A stretch of DNA of 64,000 nucleotides, from positions 992,001 through 1,056,000 of the forward strand of contig CANMVC010000001.1 of NCBI GenBank assembly GCA_947501325.1, read 5' to 3'. This document shows, piece by piece, positions 43,323-52,721 of the stretch. The position numbers were made by a program, and so were the translations under genes. The notes beneath the pieces were generated by a model. That model was given only the letters and a program-made list of their open reading frames with translations, made no database searches and was not told the origin of the DNA. Position 1 is the stretch's first letter, and each line of letters starts with the position of its first letter. The stretch is from an uncultured Sphingomonadaceae bacterium (GTDB taxonomy: Bacteria; Pseudomonadota; Alphaproteobacteria; Sphingomonadales; Sphingomonadaceae).

Positions 43323-44293
43323 AGGTCATGCTCCTGCAAAAAGGCTGATGCCGCGCCAAATAGACCCGGCTGTGGATGGTTCAGCAGCTTGACCGGAATA
43401 TTCTGCATAACCGTTTCAAAGCGGCCCTTGGCGACAAAGCGTTCACAAAACCCCGATTGCGGCAATATGTCGGCAATTCTTGCCCCGACGCCGCCGCCAA
43501 TGACCACCGCTTTCGCCCCTTGCGCCAAAGCCAGATCGCCTGTGACCGATCCCAGGCTGAGACAGAAACGGTCGAGTGCTGCGGCCGCCAGACTGTCTTT
43601 GCCCGCCAATGCCAGCTGCCATAACTCGCGGTCGCTCATGGGCGGGGCAGACCGGCCCTCCAGATCAGCCAATACCGCATGGATTGCGACCAGCCCGGGA
43701 CCGGACACAATCCGCTCGACCGACACCCGCCGATGGCGTTTCCGCAGCGTCTGCAATATCTTGTCTTCAATGCTGTCGAGCGGCGCAAAATCGATATGAC
43801 CGCCTTCGGCTTCAATGACGTGATAGTCATCTTTGGTCCGCAACAACTGTACCGTTCCCAAGCCGGTGCCGGGACCAAAAATCGATATCGGTCCGGTTGC
43901 GGGCAATGATATTTCAGGGCCGCAGCAATGCACCAGATGATCGCCATTCAGATGGGCGACGGCATGCGCGACAGCACCAAAGTCATTGATCAGTGAAAAG
44001 CGATCAAGCCCCAGTTTGGCAGGAATGGCATGGGGCCGGACAATCCACGGATTGTTGGGCAGGCGCAACAGCGACCCGCCGACCGGACCAGCAACCGCAA
44101 TCGCTCCGTCCTTGGGCAGCGCGCGGCCGATCTGGTCCGCATAGGCTTCCCAGGCCGTCTGCAGGCTGGCATGTTCGGCGCTTTTCATGACCACCTGATC
44201 GGTCAGGGCCTCGACATGATGACCATCCACCTGCGCAATCGCAAAACGCGCATGGGTGCCGCCAATATCGGCTGTCACAATCTCCCGGGTCAA
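43319..44293 (-). CDS. glk: Glucokinase
   Basis: A 324-residue glucokinase of the bacterial Glk family. It has the phosphate-binding N-terminus TADIGGTHARFAIA, the active-site region SLINDFGAVAHAV with the catalytic Asp, IFGPGTGLG, EGGHIDF, and the C-terminal VVIGGGVGARI. It phosphorylates glucose brought in by the porter coded at 48411, feeding zwf. It lies two bases after edd and overlaps eda. Confidence 0.96.
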   Translation of the reverse strand: MTREIVTADIGGTHARFAIAQVDGHHVEALTDQVVMKSAEHASLQTAWEAYADQIGRALPKDGAIAVAGPVGGSLLRLPNNPWIVRPHAIPAKLGLDRFSLINDFGAVAHAVAHLNGDHLVHCCGPEISLPATGPISIFGPGTGLGTVQLLRTKDDYHVIEAEGGHIDFAPLDSIEDKILQTLRKRHRRVSVERIVSGPGLVAIHAVLADLEGRSAPPMSDRELWQLALAGKDSLAAAALDRFCLSLGSVTGDLALAQGAKAVVIGGGVGARIADILPQSGFCERFVAKGRFETVMQNIPVKLLNHPQPGLFGAASAFLQEHDL

Positions 44294-44295
44294 AA

Positions 44296-46128
44296 CTACA
44301 ATCCCGCCTGGTTGAGCATGGCTGACGCCCCTGCTTCTGCATTGTCAGATAGATTGCGCATCAGCGCGAATAGTTCCCGGCCGGTGCCAGCAGTCTCAAC
44401 CGGTGTTTCGGCGAGAGGCCGTGCTTGCCATTCTGCTTCGTCGACCAAGGCTGTCAACTCGCCCGTCTTGGCGCAGATACGAACGATATCGCCATCCTGC
44501 AATTTTGCCAAAGGTCCGCCGTCTTTCGCCTCTGGCCAGCAGTGGATTGCCGCGGGAACCTTGCCGCTGGCCCCCGACATGCGTCCATCGGTCAGCAATG
44601 CGACCTTGTGACCGCGGTCCTGCAATACGCCCATGGGCGGGGTGAGCTTGTGCAGCTCCGGCATGCCATTGGCGCGCGGTCCCTGAAAGCGGACGACAAT
44701 GATGACATCGCGGTCCAGTTCGCCGGCATCAAAGGCGGTTTTGATATCATTTTGATCTGCAAAAACCCGGACCGGCGCTTCGACAGTCAATCGGCCGGGA
44801 TCAACGGCGCTGGTTTTTATCGCGGCGCGGCCCAGATTACCGGTCAACAATCGCATCCCGCCATCGGGCGAAAAGGGATCGGACACCGGACGGAGGATTT
44901 CGTCATTGCGGCTTTCCGATGGCGCAGCGCTCCAGCCCGCCTTGTCACCTTCCAACACCGCTTCTTTCGCATAAGCATCCATATCATTCCCCGCGACGGT
45001 CATGATATCACGATGCAAAAGGCCTGCATCGAGCAGTTCGCGGATCACGAACGCCATCCCGCCCGCCGCATGGAAATGATTCACATCGGCAGAGCCATTG
45101 GGATAGATGCGGGTCACCAGCGGCACGACCGCCGACAGCGCATCAAAATCTTCCCAGTCGATGATTATTCCGGCTGCTCTTGCAATGGCTGGCAGATGGA
45201 TCAGGTGATTGGTCGAACCGCCCGTGGCCAAAAGCCCCACCGCCGCATTCACAATCGCCTTTTCATCGACACAGCGGCCCAGCGGACGATGGTCATTTCC
45301 GGCTTTGCCGATGGCGGGCAACTGATGCACCGCCGCGCGCGTCAGTTCCTGCCGCAGCTTGGTACCCGGATTGACAAAGGCTGCGCCGGGAATATGCAGG
45401 CCCATCATTTCCATCATCATCTGATTGGAATTGGCGGTGCCATAGAAGGTGCAGGTCCCCGCGCCATGATAGCTTGCCGCTTCCGCTTCCAGAAGCTCGT
45501 CCTTGGTCGCCTTGCCTTCGGCATAAAGCTGACGCACGCGCTGCTTTTCTTTGTTGGCAAGACCTGATGGCATGGGTCCCGCAGGAACCAATATCGTCGG
45601 CAAATGGCCAAAGCGCAGGGCGCCGATCAGCAGGCCCGGCACGATCTTGTCGCAAATGCCGAGCAGCAATGTGCCCTCGAACATACCATGGCTGAGGCCG
45701 ATGGCCGTGCCCATCGCGATATTGTCGCGGCTGAACAGGCTGAGCTCCATGCCCAATTGTCCCTGCGTCACGCCATCGCACATCGCCGGAACGCCGCCTG
45801 CAACCTGAGCCGTAGCACCCGCTTCGCGCGCAAAAATCTTGATCTGTTCGGGATAACGACCATAGGGCTGATGCGCCGACAGCATGTCATTATAGGCCGT
45901 GACAATACCGATATTCATCGCCGCGCCGGAACGAATGGCCGGCTTGTCATCACCGCTGGCCGCAAAGCCGTGGGCGAGGTTGCCGCAGGACAGGTTGGGC
46001 CGGTGCACGCCCTTGTCGCCTTCGCGGTCGATCAGGTCGAGATAGGCCGCGCGCGACGCTTTGCTGCGCTCGATAATGCGGCTGGTTACCGCGTCCAGAG
46101 TGGGGTGCAGGCTTATGACTCGCTCCAA
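44296..46128 (-). CDS. edd: 6-phosphogluconate dehydratase
   Basis: A 610-residue IlvD/Edd-family dehydratase that forms KDPG from 6-phosphogluconate using an iron-sulfur cluster. Cluster cysteines are expected in [22 protein letters not shown] and [11 protein letters not shown]. Conserved regions [19 protein letters not shown] and [15 protein letters not shown] are intact. Its start overlaps pgl by 16 bases. Confidence 0.97.
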   Translation of the reverse strand: MERVISLHPTLDAVTSRIIERSKASRAAYLDLIDREGDKGVHRPNLSCGNLAHGFAASGDDKPAIRSGAAMNIGIVTAYNDMLSAHQPYGRYPEQIKIFAREAGATAQVAGGVPAMCDGVTQGQLGMELSLFSRDNIAMGTAIGLSHGMFEGTLLLGICDKIVPGLLIGALRFGHLPTILVPAGPMPSGLANKEKQRVRQLYAEGKATKDELLEAEAASYHGAGTCTFYGTANSNQMMMEMMGLHIPGAAFVNPGTKLRQELTRAAVHQLPAIGKAGNDHRPLGRCVDEKAIVNAAVGLLATGGSTNHLIHLPAIARAAGIIIDWEDFDALSAVVPLVTRIYPNGSADVNHFHAAGGMAFVIRELLDAGLLHRDIMTVAGNDMDAYAKEAVLEGDKAGWSAAPSESRNDEILRPVSDPFSPDGGMRLLTGNLGRAAIKTSAVDPGRLTVEAPVRVFADQNDIKTAFDAGELDRDVIIVVRFQGPRANGMPELHKLTPPMGVLQDRGHKVALLTDGRMSGASGKVPAAIHCWPEAKDGGPLAKLQDGDIVRICAKTGELTALVDEAEWQARPLAETPVETAGTGRELFALMRNLSDNAEAGASAMLNQAGL

Positions 46129-46754
46129 AAAATTGTTATCGGGCAGGAAGCGGACTTGATCAGCTTTGCAATTGGCAAATCATGCTCTTCCTTGATTGCC
46201 TGTTCCAATATAGTTTTCTTATCGGCTCCGCGCACGACAATTATCAATTCATCAGTATCGATGAGCGCCGCCATGTTGAGGCTGAGCCTTTCGAAAGGCG
46301 CCTCCGGTGGCAGCGGATCAGGCACGGTTCGGACAACCAGAGGACTGGTTTCATCACCCCGCACCGGTGCTTTCATGGTCGGGAAAAGCGAAGCAATATG
46401 CCCGTCCGCCCCCATGCCGACCCAGACAAGATCGGCGCGTCGCGGGGTCGTGCCCTCCGTCAGATCGATCAGTTTAGCGTCACTGTTCGCAAAAGCTTTG
46501 GTAAGTTTGCCATAATTGCTGGCCTGATGGTCTTTCGCGACAATCCGGTCGTCGGTGAGTATAAAGGAAAGCTTACTCCACGGCAGATCCATGGTCGATA
46601 ATTTATCGAATATCGCCACTGGCGTACTGCCACCGGGAACAGCCAATAGGCGTGCGCCACGCCGCTCGATCGCCGCAGCAAGATGCGCAGCGACCGCTGC
46701 GGTATCGGCATGGTCCGCCCAAGTGACCTTCCCGGACATCGCGGCGTCACTCAT
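46113..46754 (-). CDS. pgl: 6-phosphogluconolactonase
   Basis: A 213-residue DevB/SOL-type lactonase that hydrolyses 6-phosphogluconolactone. Conserved regions are [31 protein letters not shown] (ending the usual DER motif in a variant form), and [14 protein letters not shown]. It overlaps zwf by eight bases and edd by 16, so the genes are translated in a tight string. Confidence 0.95.
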   Translation of the reverse strand: MSDAAMSGKVTWADHADTAAVAAHLAAAIERRGARLLAVPGGSTPVAIFDKLSTMDLPWSKLSFILTDDRIVAKDHQASNYGKLTKAFANSDAKLIDLTEGTTPRRADLVWVGMGADGHIASLFPTMKAPVRGDETSPLVVRTVPDPLPPEAPFERLSLNMAALIDTDELIIVVRGADKKTILEQAIKEEHDLPIAKLIKSASCPITIFWSES

Positions 46755-48198
46755 GCCAGCTCACTCCATCCCGTTCGGTAAGGGCAATCGCGGCCGATGG
46801 CCCCCAGCTGCCGGCACCATAGCTTTTCGGCGCAACCGCATGATCGTTCCATATTTTCCGGATTGCATCGATCCAGGACCATTGCGCTTCGACCTCGTCG
46901 CGGCGGACGAACAGGGTCTGATCACCCTCAATCAGGTCGAGCAGCAATCGTTCATAAGCAATCCGGCGACGGGCGCTGGCAAAGGCCTGCGTCAGAGACA
47001 GGTCGAGCGGCACTTCGCGCAAGACAATGCCATCGCGGTCGAGACCCGGCTCTTTCGCCATGACTTGCAGGCGGACATATTCTTCCGGCTGCAACCGGAT
47101 GACGAGCCGGTTGGCTATTGGCTTCCCCGAGCGTTCTCCAAAAATGCTGTGTGGCACGTCCTTAAACTGGATGACGACTTCGCTCCGCCGTTCGGCCAGA
47201 CGTTTCCCGGTGCGCAGGTAAAAAGGCACGCCCTGCCAACGCCAATTGTCGACATGGGCTTTCAGCGCAACAAAGGTTTCCGTAGTCGATTGGTCGCCCA
47301 AATCGGTCAGATATCCCTCGACGGCGGCGCCATTTACCCCACCGGCTTCATATTGGCCGGTAACGACTTCCGCAGGGTCGAGCGCACGCAGCGAGCGCAG
47401 CACTTTGACTTTTTCATCGCGAATGGCGGTTGCGTCATAATTGGCTGGCGGCTCCATCGCGGTAATCGCCAAAAGCTGCAACATGTGGTTCTGCACCATG
47501 TCGCGCAAAGCGCCGGTATCATCGTAAAAGCCGTGCCGTCCTTCCAGACCGACGACTTCCGACACGGTGATCTGGACATGATCGATCCCGCCCGCATTCC
47601 AAAGCGGTTCAAACATCATGTTGGCGAAACGCAGCGCCAAAATGTTCTGCACGGTTTCCTTGCCGAGATAGTGATCAATCCGGAAAATCCTGTCTTCGGG
47701 AAACGCCGCAGCCACCGCATCGTTAATCTCGGTCGAGGACGCAAAATCATTGCCCAGCGGTTTTTCCAGCCCGATGCGGACATTGTCGCCGGCCAATCCT
47801 GCCGATTGCAGCCCCTTGATCGTCGGCTCGAACAGAAATGGTGCGGTAGACAGAAAGATCGACATGCCAGACGAAATGTCGCCAAGCTTTTCTGCCAGAC
47901 CCGCAAAGCCTTCGGTCTTGGACGCATCAAGTGGCTGATAGAAAAGGCGTTCCAGAAACTGAGCGATATCAGCCGTATTTTTGCGTTCTTCGGGAAGAAA
48001 TTCGTGCAACGCCTCGCCGATCATCTCACGATATTCTGCGTCATTCAGGCCGCTGCGTGCGGTTCCAAATATCCGTAGATCCTTGGCGATAAGACCGTCG
48101 GCATGCAACGCATAGAGCGACGGCAACAGCATGCGCCGCGCCAAGTCACCCGTGGCCCCGAAAAGAAGCAAGGTGTTAGAAGGATGGGAATTCAACAA
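46747..48198 (-). CDS. zwf: Glucose-6-phosphate dehydrogenase
   Basis: A 483-residue enzyme. The start is a TTG at 48198, required because the nucleotide-binding motif LLFGATGDLARRM begins at about residue 11 and no earlier ATG exists. The active-site signature RIDHYLGKETVQN is intact. It oxidises glucose 6-phosphate to the lactone with NAD(P)+ and is the first gene of the operon. A LacI-type operator lies about 110 bases upstream. Confidence 0.97.
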   Translation of the reverse strand: MLNSHPSNTLLLFGATGDLARRMLLPSLYALHADGLIAKDLRIFGTARSGLNDAEYREMIGEALHEFLPEERKNTADIAQFLERLFYQPLDASKTEGFAGLAEKLGDISSGMSIFLSTAPFLFEPTIKGLQSAGLAGDNVRIGLEKPLGNDFASSTEINDAVAAAFPEDRIFRIDHYLGKETVQNILALRFANMMFEPLWNAGGIDHVQITVSEVVGLEGRHGFYDDTGALRDMVQNHMLQLLAITAMEPPANYDATAIRDEKVKVLRSLRALDPAEVVTGQYEAGGVNGAAVEGYLTDLGDQSTTETFVALKAHVDNWRWQGVPFYLRTGKRLAERRSEVVIQFKDVPHSIFGERSGKPIANRLVIRLQPEEYVRLQVMAKEPGLDRDGIVLREVPLDLSLTQAFASARRRIAYERLLLDLIEGDQTLFVRRDEVEAQWSWIDAIRKIWNDHAVAPKSYGAGSWGPSAAIALTERDGVSWHE

Positions 48199-48307
48199 AT
48201 TTCTATTTTCCCTGTTGGCGACGCATTTCTTGCAGAAATGCCGCGCTCATGAAAATGCCCGTGAAACGAGATTGAAGAGCCATTTCTTTTAATCGGCATA
48301 AACATCC

Positions 48308-48321
48308 TGTCAACGTTGTCT
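48308..48321. promoter_or_regulatory. LacI-type operator upstream of zwf
   Basis: TGTCAACGTTGTCT differs by two bases from the perfect palindrome AGACAACGTTGTCT found before the sugar porter. It lies in the 212-base gap ahead of zwf and should bring the Entner-Doudoroff operon under the LacI protein at 49900. Confidence 0.7.
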
Positions 48322-48410
48322 CGCTTGCAAAAACTGCAGTTTGATGACTGAATTCGTATACAGGAGCTGCGGCCGGCACACAGGCCGCAGCTTCCGCAAT
48401 TTCGAATGGA

Positions 48411-49817
48411 TCAGCCTTCCATTTCCTCCAGTTCCTTGCCGCGGGTCTCCTTGACCATCTTGTAAACAAAGAAGACCGAGATTGCCGCGCAAAGTGCATA
48501 GAAACCATAAGCACCCGCCAAACCGATGCTGACCAGCATGATGGGAAATGCCATGGTAATGCCAAAGTTGGACATCCATTGCGCCAGGCCGCTGACCGCC
48601 AGACCAGATCCGCGGATCTGGTTCGGGAACATCTCACCCAGCATGACCCACATGACCGGGCCCCAGCTGAAGTTGAACAAGGCCGCATAGGCATTGGCAC
48701 TCATCAACGCGATCGTGCCAGCATTGTCAGACAAAACCAACTGGCCATCGACAATAGACCCGCTGGAAAAGGCGACCGCCATGATGCCTAGCGTCACTGC
48801 CATCCCGGCCGAGCCAATGATCAGCAAGGGCTTGCGACCGATCTTGTCAATCAGGGCAATGGCCGCGAGACACGCGACGATCGACAAGGATCCGCTCAAG
48901 ATGTTGATCAACAGCGCATCATTTTCGCTGAAACCAACCGCCTGCCAAAGCACCGCGCCATAGTAGAAGACGATATTGATCCCGACCAGTTGCTGGAAAG
49001 TCGCAAGGCCGATACCGACCCAGACAATTGTCCGAACCTTGCCGGTTGTCTTGTCCATCAGGTCGGCAAATTTCGGCGCATGATCATCGGCCAGAGAGGC
49101 TCTGATTTCTTTGACTTTTGAAGCAGCTGCTGCGCCGCCGAACAACCGCGTGAGCACGCCCTCTGCCTGCGCATCACGGCCCTTAACGACCAGAAAGCGA
49201 GGGCTTTCGGGAATTACCAACAGCGCCAGCAGGAAAATCGTTGCCGGGATCATTTCAATCCAGAACATCCAGCGCCATGCTTCATAACCAAGCCAGAATA
49301 TATTGGTCGACGCACCGGCGGCAGCCGCAAGCAAATAGTTCGAAAGAAAGGCAGCCGTCAGGCCAACGATGATCATGATCTGCTGAATGCTCGACAGCCT
49401 GCCGCGCATCGCGGCTGGAGTGACTTCGCTGACATAGGCGGGCGCAGTTACACTTGCCGCACCAACAGCCAATCCGCCGAGGATACGGTAGACGACAAAT
49501 TCAATCGATGATCCGGCAATACCGGACCCGAAGGCACTGATAAGAAAGAATATCGCCGCAACCAGCAAAAGATTTCGCCGCCCGAACATGTCGGACAACT
49601 TGCCTGCTGCAAAGGCACCGACCGCACAGCCGAGCAACATGGATGCGACATTGAAACCCGTACCGACACTATCGGAGTTGAACGCCGCCCTCAGGCCATC
49701 GACAGTGCCGTTAATTACCCCGCTGTCATAGCCAAACAAAAATCCGCCGAGCGTCGCAATCGACACGATCAGCGCGATGAACCCCATATTCGTCTGGTGA
49801 TTTTCATACGCCTGCAT
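48411..49817 (-). CDS. Sugar porter family MFS transporter
   Basis: A 468-residue transporter with twelve predicted helices. Sugar-porter marks are GGFLFGYDSGVINGT, GRRNLLL, PESPRFLVVKGR, FQQLVGINIVFYYG and KETRGKELEEMEG. It resembles Zymomonas Glf and XylE-type carriers that move glucose or related hexoses across the inner membrane. It lies between the LacI regulator and zwf, with operators on both sides, so the likely cargo is glucose for the Entner-Doudoroff operon. AGAGGA precedes the ATG. Confidence 0.94.
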   Translation of the reverse strand: MQAYENHQTNMGFIALIVSIATLGGFLFGYDSGVINGTVDGLRAAFNSDSVGTGFNVASMLLGCAVGAFAAGKLSDMFGRRNLLLVAAIFFLISAFGSGIAGSSIEFVVYRILGGLAVGAASVTAPAYVSEVTPAAMRGRLSSIQQIMIIVGLTAAFLSNYLLAAAAGASTNIFWLGYEAWRWMFWIEMIPATIFLLALLVIPESPRFLVVKGRDAQAEGVLTRLFGGAAAASKVKEIRASLADDHAPKFADLMDKTTGKVRTIVWVGIGLATFQQLVGINIVFYYGAVLWQAVGFSENDALLINILSGSLSIVACLAAIALIDKIGRKPLLIIGSAGMAVTLGIMAVAFSSGSIVDGQLVLSDNAGTIALMSANAYAALFNFSWGPVMWVMLGEMFPNQIRGSGLAVSGLAQWMSNFGITMAFPIMLVSIGLAGAYGFYALCAAISVFFVYKMVKETRGKELEEMEG

Positions 49818-49841
49818 GGGGTAATCCTCTTCCTATAAGAT

Positions 49842-49855
49842 AGACAACGTTGTCT
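49842..49855. promoter_or_regulatory. LacI-type operator upstream of sugar porter
   Basis: AGACAACGTTGTCT is a perfect 14-base palindrome with the central CG typical of LacI-family operators. It lies 25 bases before the porter start, between it and the LacI gene. Confidence 0.8.
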
Positions 49856-49899
49856 TTTATTATAGAGCGTTGCCGCTTGATGTATTTACGTTCTAAAAT

Positions 49900-50943
49900 C
49901 TATGCTGAAACTTCGGCTTTTGCGGGTCCGGCGGACTCGCGAATAACCAGATGATAATCGAGAAATATCGGTTTTGACCGTTCACTCGACTGGAATGTTT
50001 GATCAGTCAAAAGGCCTACCGCTTCCGAAACCAACTCGGCAATCGGCTGGTTCACCGTTGTCAGTTGTGGGCTTATCACAGCGGCGACCTGCGTATTGTC
50101 AAAACCGACTACCGAAAGGTCGTTGGGCACGTGAATGTTCCGGCGATAGGCGGCCGCAATAACTGCCGCTGCCATATCATCATTGCTAGCAAAAACAGCG
50201 CTCGGTGGATCAGGCAGATCCAGCAGCTTTTCAGCGCTCACCAGACCCGAGGCCCAAGAAAATTCACCCGGTTCAACCAGCTCGGGGGCGATTTCGAGAC
50301 CGGCATCCTGCATCGCCTTGGAATAGCCAGCATAGCGCTTGGCCGACACACTATGGTCGGGATGGCCTTTGATAAAGCCGATACGTTTATGTCCCAATGA
50401 CAACAGATGCCGGGTCATTTCTTCCGCAGCACTCTCATCGTCAATATTGATCGAAGCCTGCGTCGCTGGCGGATTGCGCGGCGCGATCAGGACGTAGCGG
50501 ATCTTTTTTTCTTCCAGCATTTTGATCAGGTCGGGATCATCGCAAAGAGGCGGCGTTACGACAACACCCACTGGCGATATATTATCAATCATCGCTTCAA
50601 TCTCGGCCAGACCATCTTCACATTCCTCCATGATCAGGTGCATGCCGGTTTTGTGGCACCGCTGCAGCGCGCCAAGATGAACGCTTTCAATATAGCTGCG
50701 GCTGGGGTTTTGGACGAGGAGGGCGATAATCTGGGGGCCGCCGACACGCAAGCTGCGCGCCGCAACGTTGAGTTTATAGTTCAACCGTTCCGCTGAATTC
50801 ATGACCAGCTGCCGGGTTTCTTCACGAACATTGCTTTCGCCGTTCAACACGCGCGACACGGTCTTGAAGGAAACGCCGGCATCTTTCGCCACGTCAATCA
50901 TGGTCGCGCGTTGTGGCAGCCTCTCGGTCGTACTATTCTCCAC
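49900..50943 (-). CDS. LacI family transcriptional regulator of sugar catabolism
   Basis: A 347-residue regulator from a GTG at 50943. The HTH reads MIDVAKDAGVSFKTVSRVLNGESNVREET, then a hinge with LNYKLNVAARSLRVG and a periplasmic-binding-like effector domain (IGFIKGHPDHSVSAKRYAGY, AVFASNDDMAAAVIAAA). It probably represses the porter and the zwf operon through GACAACGTTGTC-type sites, and itself through a site at 51019. The inducer may be a glucose catabolite such as KDPG or 6-phosphogluconate; this is inference. Confidence 0.93.
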   Translation of the reverse strand: MENSTTERLPQRATMIDVAKDAGVSFKTVSRVLNGESNVREETRQLVMNSAERLNYKLNVAARSLRVGGPQIIALLVQNPSRSYIESVHLGALQRCHKTGMHLIMEECEDGLAEIEAMIDNISPVGVVVTPPLCDDPDLIKMLEEKKIRYVLIAPRNPPATQASINIDDESAAEEMTRHLLSLGHKRIGFIKGHPDHSVSAKRYAGYSKAMQDAGLEIAPELVEPGEFSWASGLVSAEKLLDLPDPPSAVFASNDDMAAAVIAAAYRRNIHVPNDLSVVGFDNTQVAAVISPQLTTVNQPIAELVSEAVGLLTDQTFQSSERSKPIFLDYHLVIRESAGPAKAEVSA

Positions 50944-51018
50944 ACCTCATCCCTTTCGGCGAAAACCGTTCATCCTCTGGATTTTGCTAAGAATCAAATT
51001 GGCACAAGAACATAGATT

Positions 51019-51032
51019 TGACAACCTTGTCA
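51019..51032. promoter_or_regulatory. LacI-type operator upstream of the lacI-like gene
   Basis: TGACAACCTTGTCA, with arms TGACAA/TTGTCA, matches the sites before the porter and zwf except for the centre. It lies about 75 bases before the regulator start. The rest of this roughly 310-base gap holds the promoter of the HD-GYP gene and no further gene. Confidence 0.65.
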
Positions 51033-51256
51033 TTATCAAAAATCCAACTCAATGGAATGTTCACTCGCGACCATACGGGTTTCACCAGCCTCAAGATCAC
51101 GAGAGACAGGTCCATGTCGCACCAGAGACAGCAAAAAAGCCTAATCGTTGCTGAAGCGCGAGTTTCATGCCTTAAACCGAGAGATATAAGGTTAAACAAA
51201 TAGCCACCCATCCGTAAACAGAAGGCGTAATGAGCCATTCTACAGGATAGCGGCAT

Positions 51257-52549
51257 ATGCTTCGCAGGATCAAAACAAGCCAACTGGAGTTCGGGATGTT
51301 CATACATTCTCTCGAATGCTCTTGGTTTGAGCATCCTTTTTGGCGCTCACGGTTTCTTTTGACCGATGATGAACAGCTTGAGACTTTATTGTCCAGTGAC
51401 GTTGCCTGGGTGGAAATAGACGAAGCCAAGGGCAAGGGATTGTCTCAACCCGAACACGATCCACCCAGTCGAGATGTTAGTGCTGATCCGAGAGTCAAGA
51501 TAGCACCCGGTCTTTTGAGTTCTCCGTACCCAATTGAAAATCGCCCGGTCTTCCGCCCTGTTGAAAAGCACGAAATAGTACGGCTTTCCTCTCAAGAACG
51601 GGCAGCCGAAGTTCGCAGGGCTTCGTCAGCGCTCAAGCGTTCGCGAACCGAAGTCATGAATTTGTTTGCAGATGCGCGGCTCGGCAATTCTATCAAATCC
51701 GAGAAAATGGCTCCTTTAGTCGAGCGGATATCCAGTTCGGTCAACATTGACCCAACGATCATACTCAATATGGCGCGGCTCAAGAAGAAGGATGAATATA
51801 CCTATCTGCATTCTGTTGCCGTCTGCGCTCTGATGATTAATCTCGGTCGCAAAATGCGGCTACCCGAAGCACAGATTCACGATATCGGCATGGCCGGCCT
51901 TCTGCATGATGTCGGCAAGAGCTCTATTCCAGACAGCATCCTTCTCAAACCCAGTAAACTCGAAGAGACGGAATGGACCACTATCCGCAACCATCCGCAA
52001 AGGGGCCACGAAATTTTGTCAGCCTCCGAAGGAGTGTGCGACATCGCACTGGAAGTCTGCCTCAGACATCATGAAAAGATGGATGGGACCGGATATCCGG
52101 GAAAAGTGACGGCTGATAATTTGAGCGTTTTCACTCGCATGGCTGCCATTTGCGATGTTTATGACGCGATAACGTCCCAGCGCCCCTATAACGTGCCTTT
52201 ATCAGCGTCTCAAGCGCTCGCCCGGATGCAATCATTCTCGGGCCATTTCGACCAGCTGATCCTCCGCGAATTTGTCGATAGCCTTGGGATATTGCCGGTT
52301 GGAACACTGGTTAAACTTGATCGCGATGAACTGGCCGTAGTAATCGGGGAGTCGCCATCGGACTATGCGGCACCGATTGTTCGTACTTTCCATTCCCTCG
52401 AAAAAGGTGGTCCGATTACTCCCAAAGATATCGACACGGGCCGAAAACGATCGCGAAAGGTACTCACGGTGGAAGATCCCGAAGAATGTGGATTCGCCGA
52501 CTGGCCGAATATGTCGGCGCAGCTGCTAGCGGAACCCCTTAATAGCTAG
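51257..52549 (+). CDS. HD-GYP cyclic-di-GMP phosphodiesterase with DUF3391
   Basis: A 430-residue cytoplasmic protein. Residues about 1-130 form the DUF3391 region (KTSQLEFGMFIHSLECSWFEHPFW). The HD-GYP domain covers about 165-360, with metal ligands in LLHDVGKSSIPDSILLKP, IRNHPQRGHEIL and LRHHEKMDGTGYPG, the last containing the GYP triplet. It should degrade cyclic-di-GMP and so oppose the cyclase at 2511. AGGA precedes the ATG at good spacing. Confidence 0.94.
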   Translation: MLRRIKTSQLEFGMFIHSLECSWFEHPFWRSRFLLTDDEQLETLLSSDVAWVEIDEAKGKGLSQPEHDPPSRDVSADPRVKIAPGLLSSPYPIENRPVFRPVEKHEIVRLSSQERAAEVRRASSALKRSRTEVMNLFADARLGNSIKSEKMAPLVERISSSVNIDPTIILNMARLKKKDEYTYLHSVAVCALMINLGRKMRLPEAQIHDIGMAGLLHDVGKSSIPDSILLKPSKLEETEWTTIRNHPQRGHEILSASEGVCDIALEVCLRHHEKMDGTGYPGKVTADNLSVFTRMAAICDVYDAITSQRPYNVPLSASQALARMQSFSGHFDQLILREFVDSLGILPVGTLVKLDRDELAVVIGESPSDYAAPIVRTFHSLEKGGPITPKDIDTGRKRSRKVLTVEDPEECGFADWPNMSAQLLAEPLNS

Positions 52550-52721
52550 CGCTCGGTATATTCGACCCCTTTACTTTTTATCTGAAGCGACAGATTTTCG
52601 CGATTAGAAATATCTGTTTTTATTGTGACAGAGCAACATCGACGGCAGCGCTGTAACCGGTTATGCATTAGCCACGAACTATAGAAAATCATTCTGTTCA
52701 GGGGTCTAAGGGAAAACCGGC

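Noticed and set aside
46281-46299. REP-like core GCTGAGCCTTTCGAAAGGC inside pgl
   Set aside because: It lies in frame within a conserved coding region and lacks the flanking arms of the true elements.
50763-50770. CAACGTTG inside the lacI-like gene as a fourth operator
   Set aside because: Only the central eight bases match and it lies within coding sequence; such an 8-mer is expected by chance.
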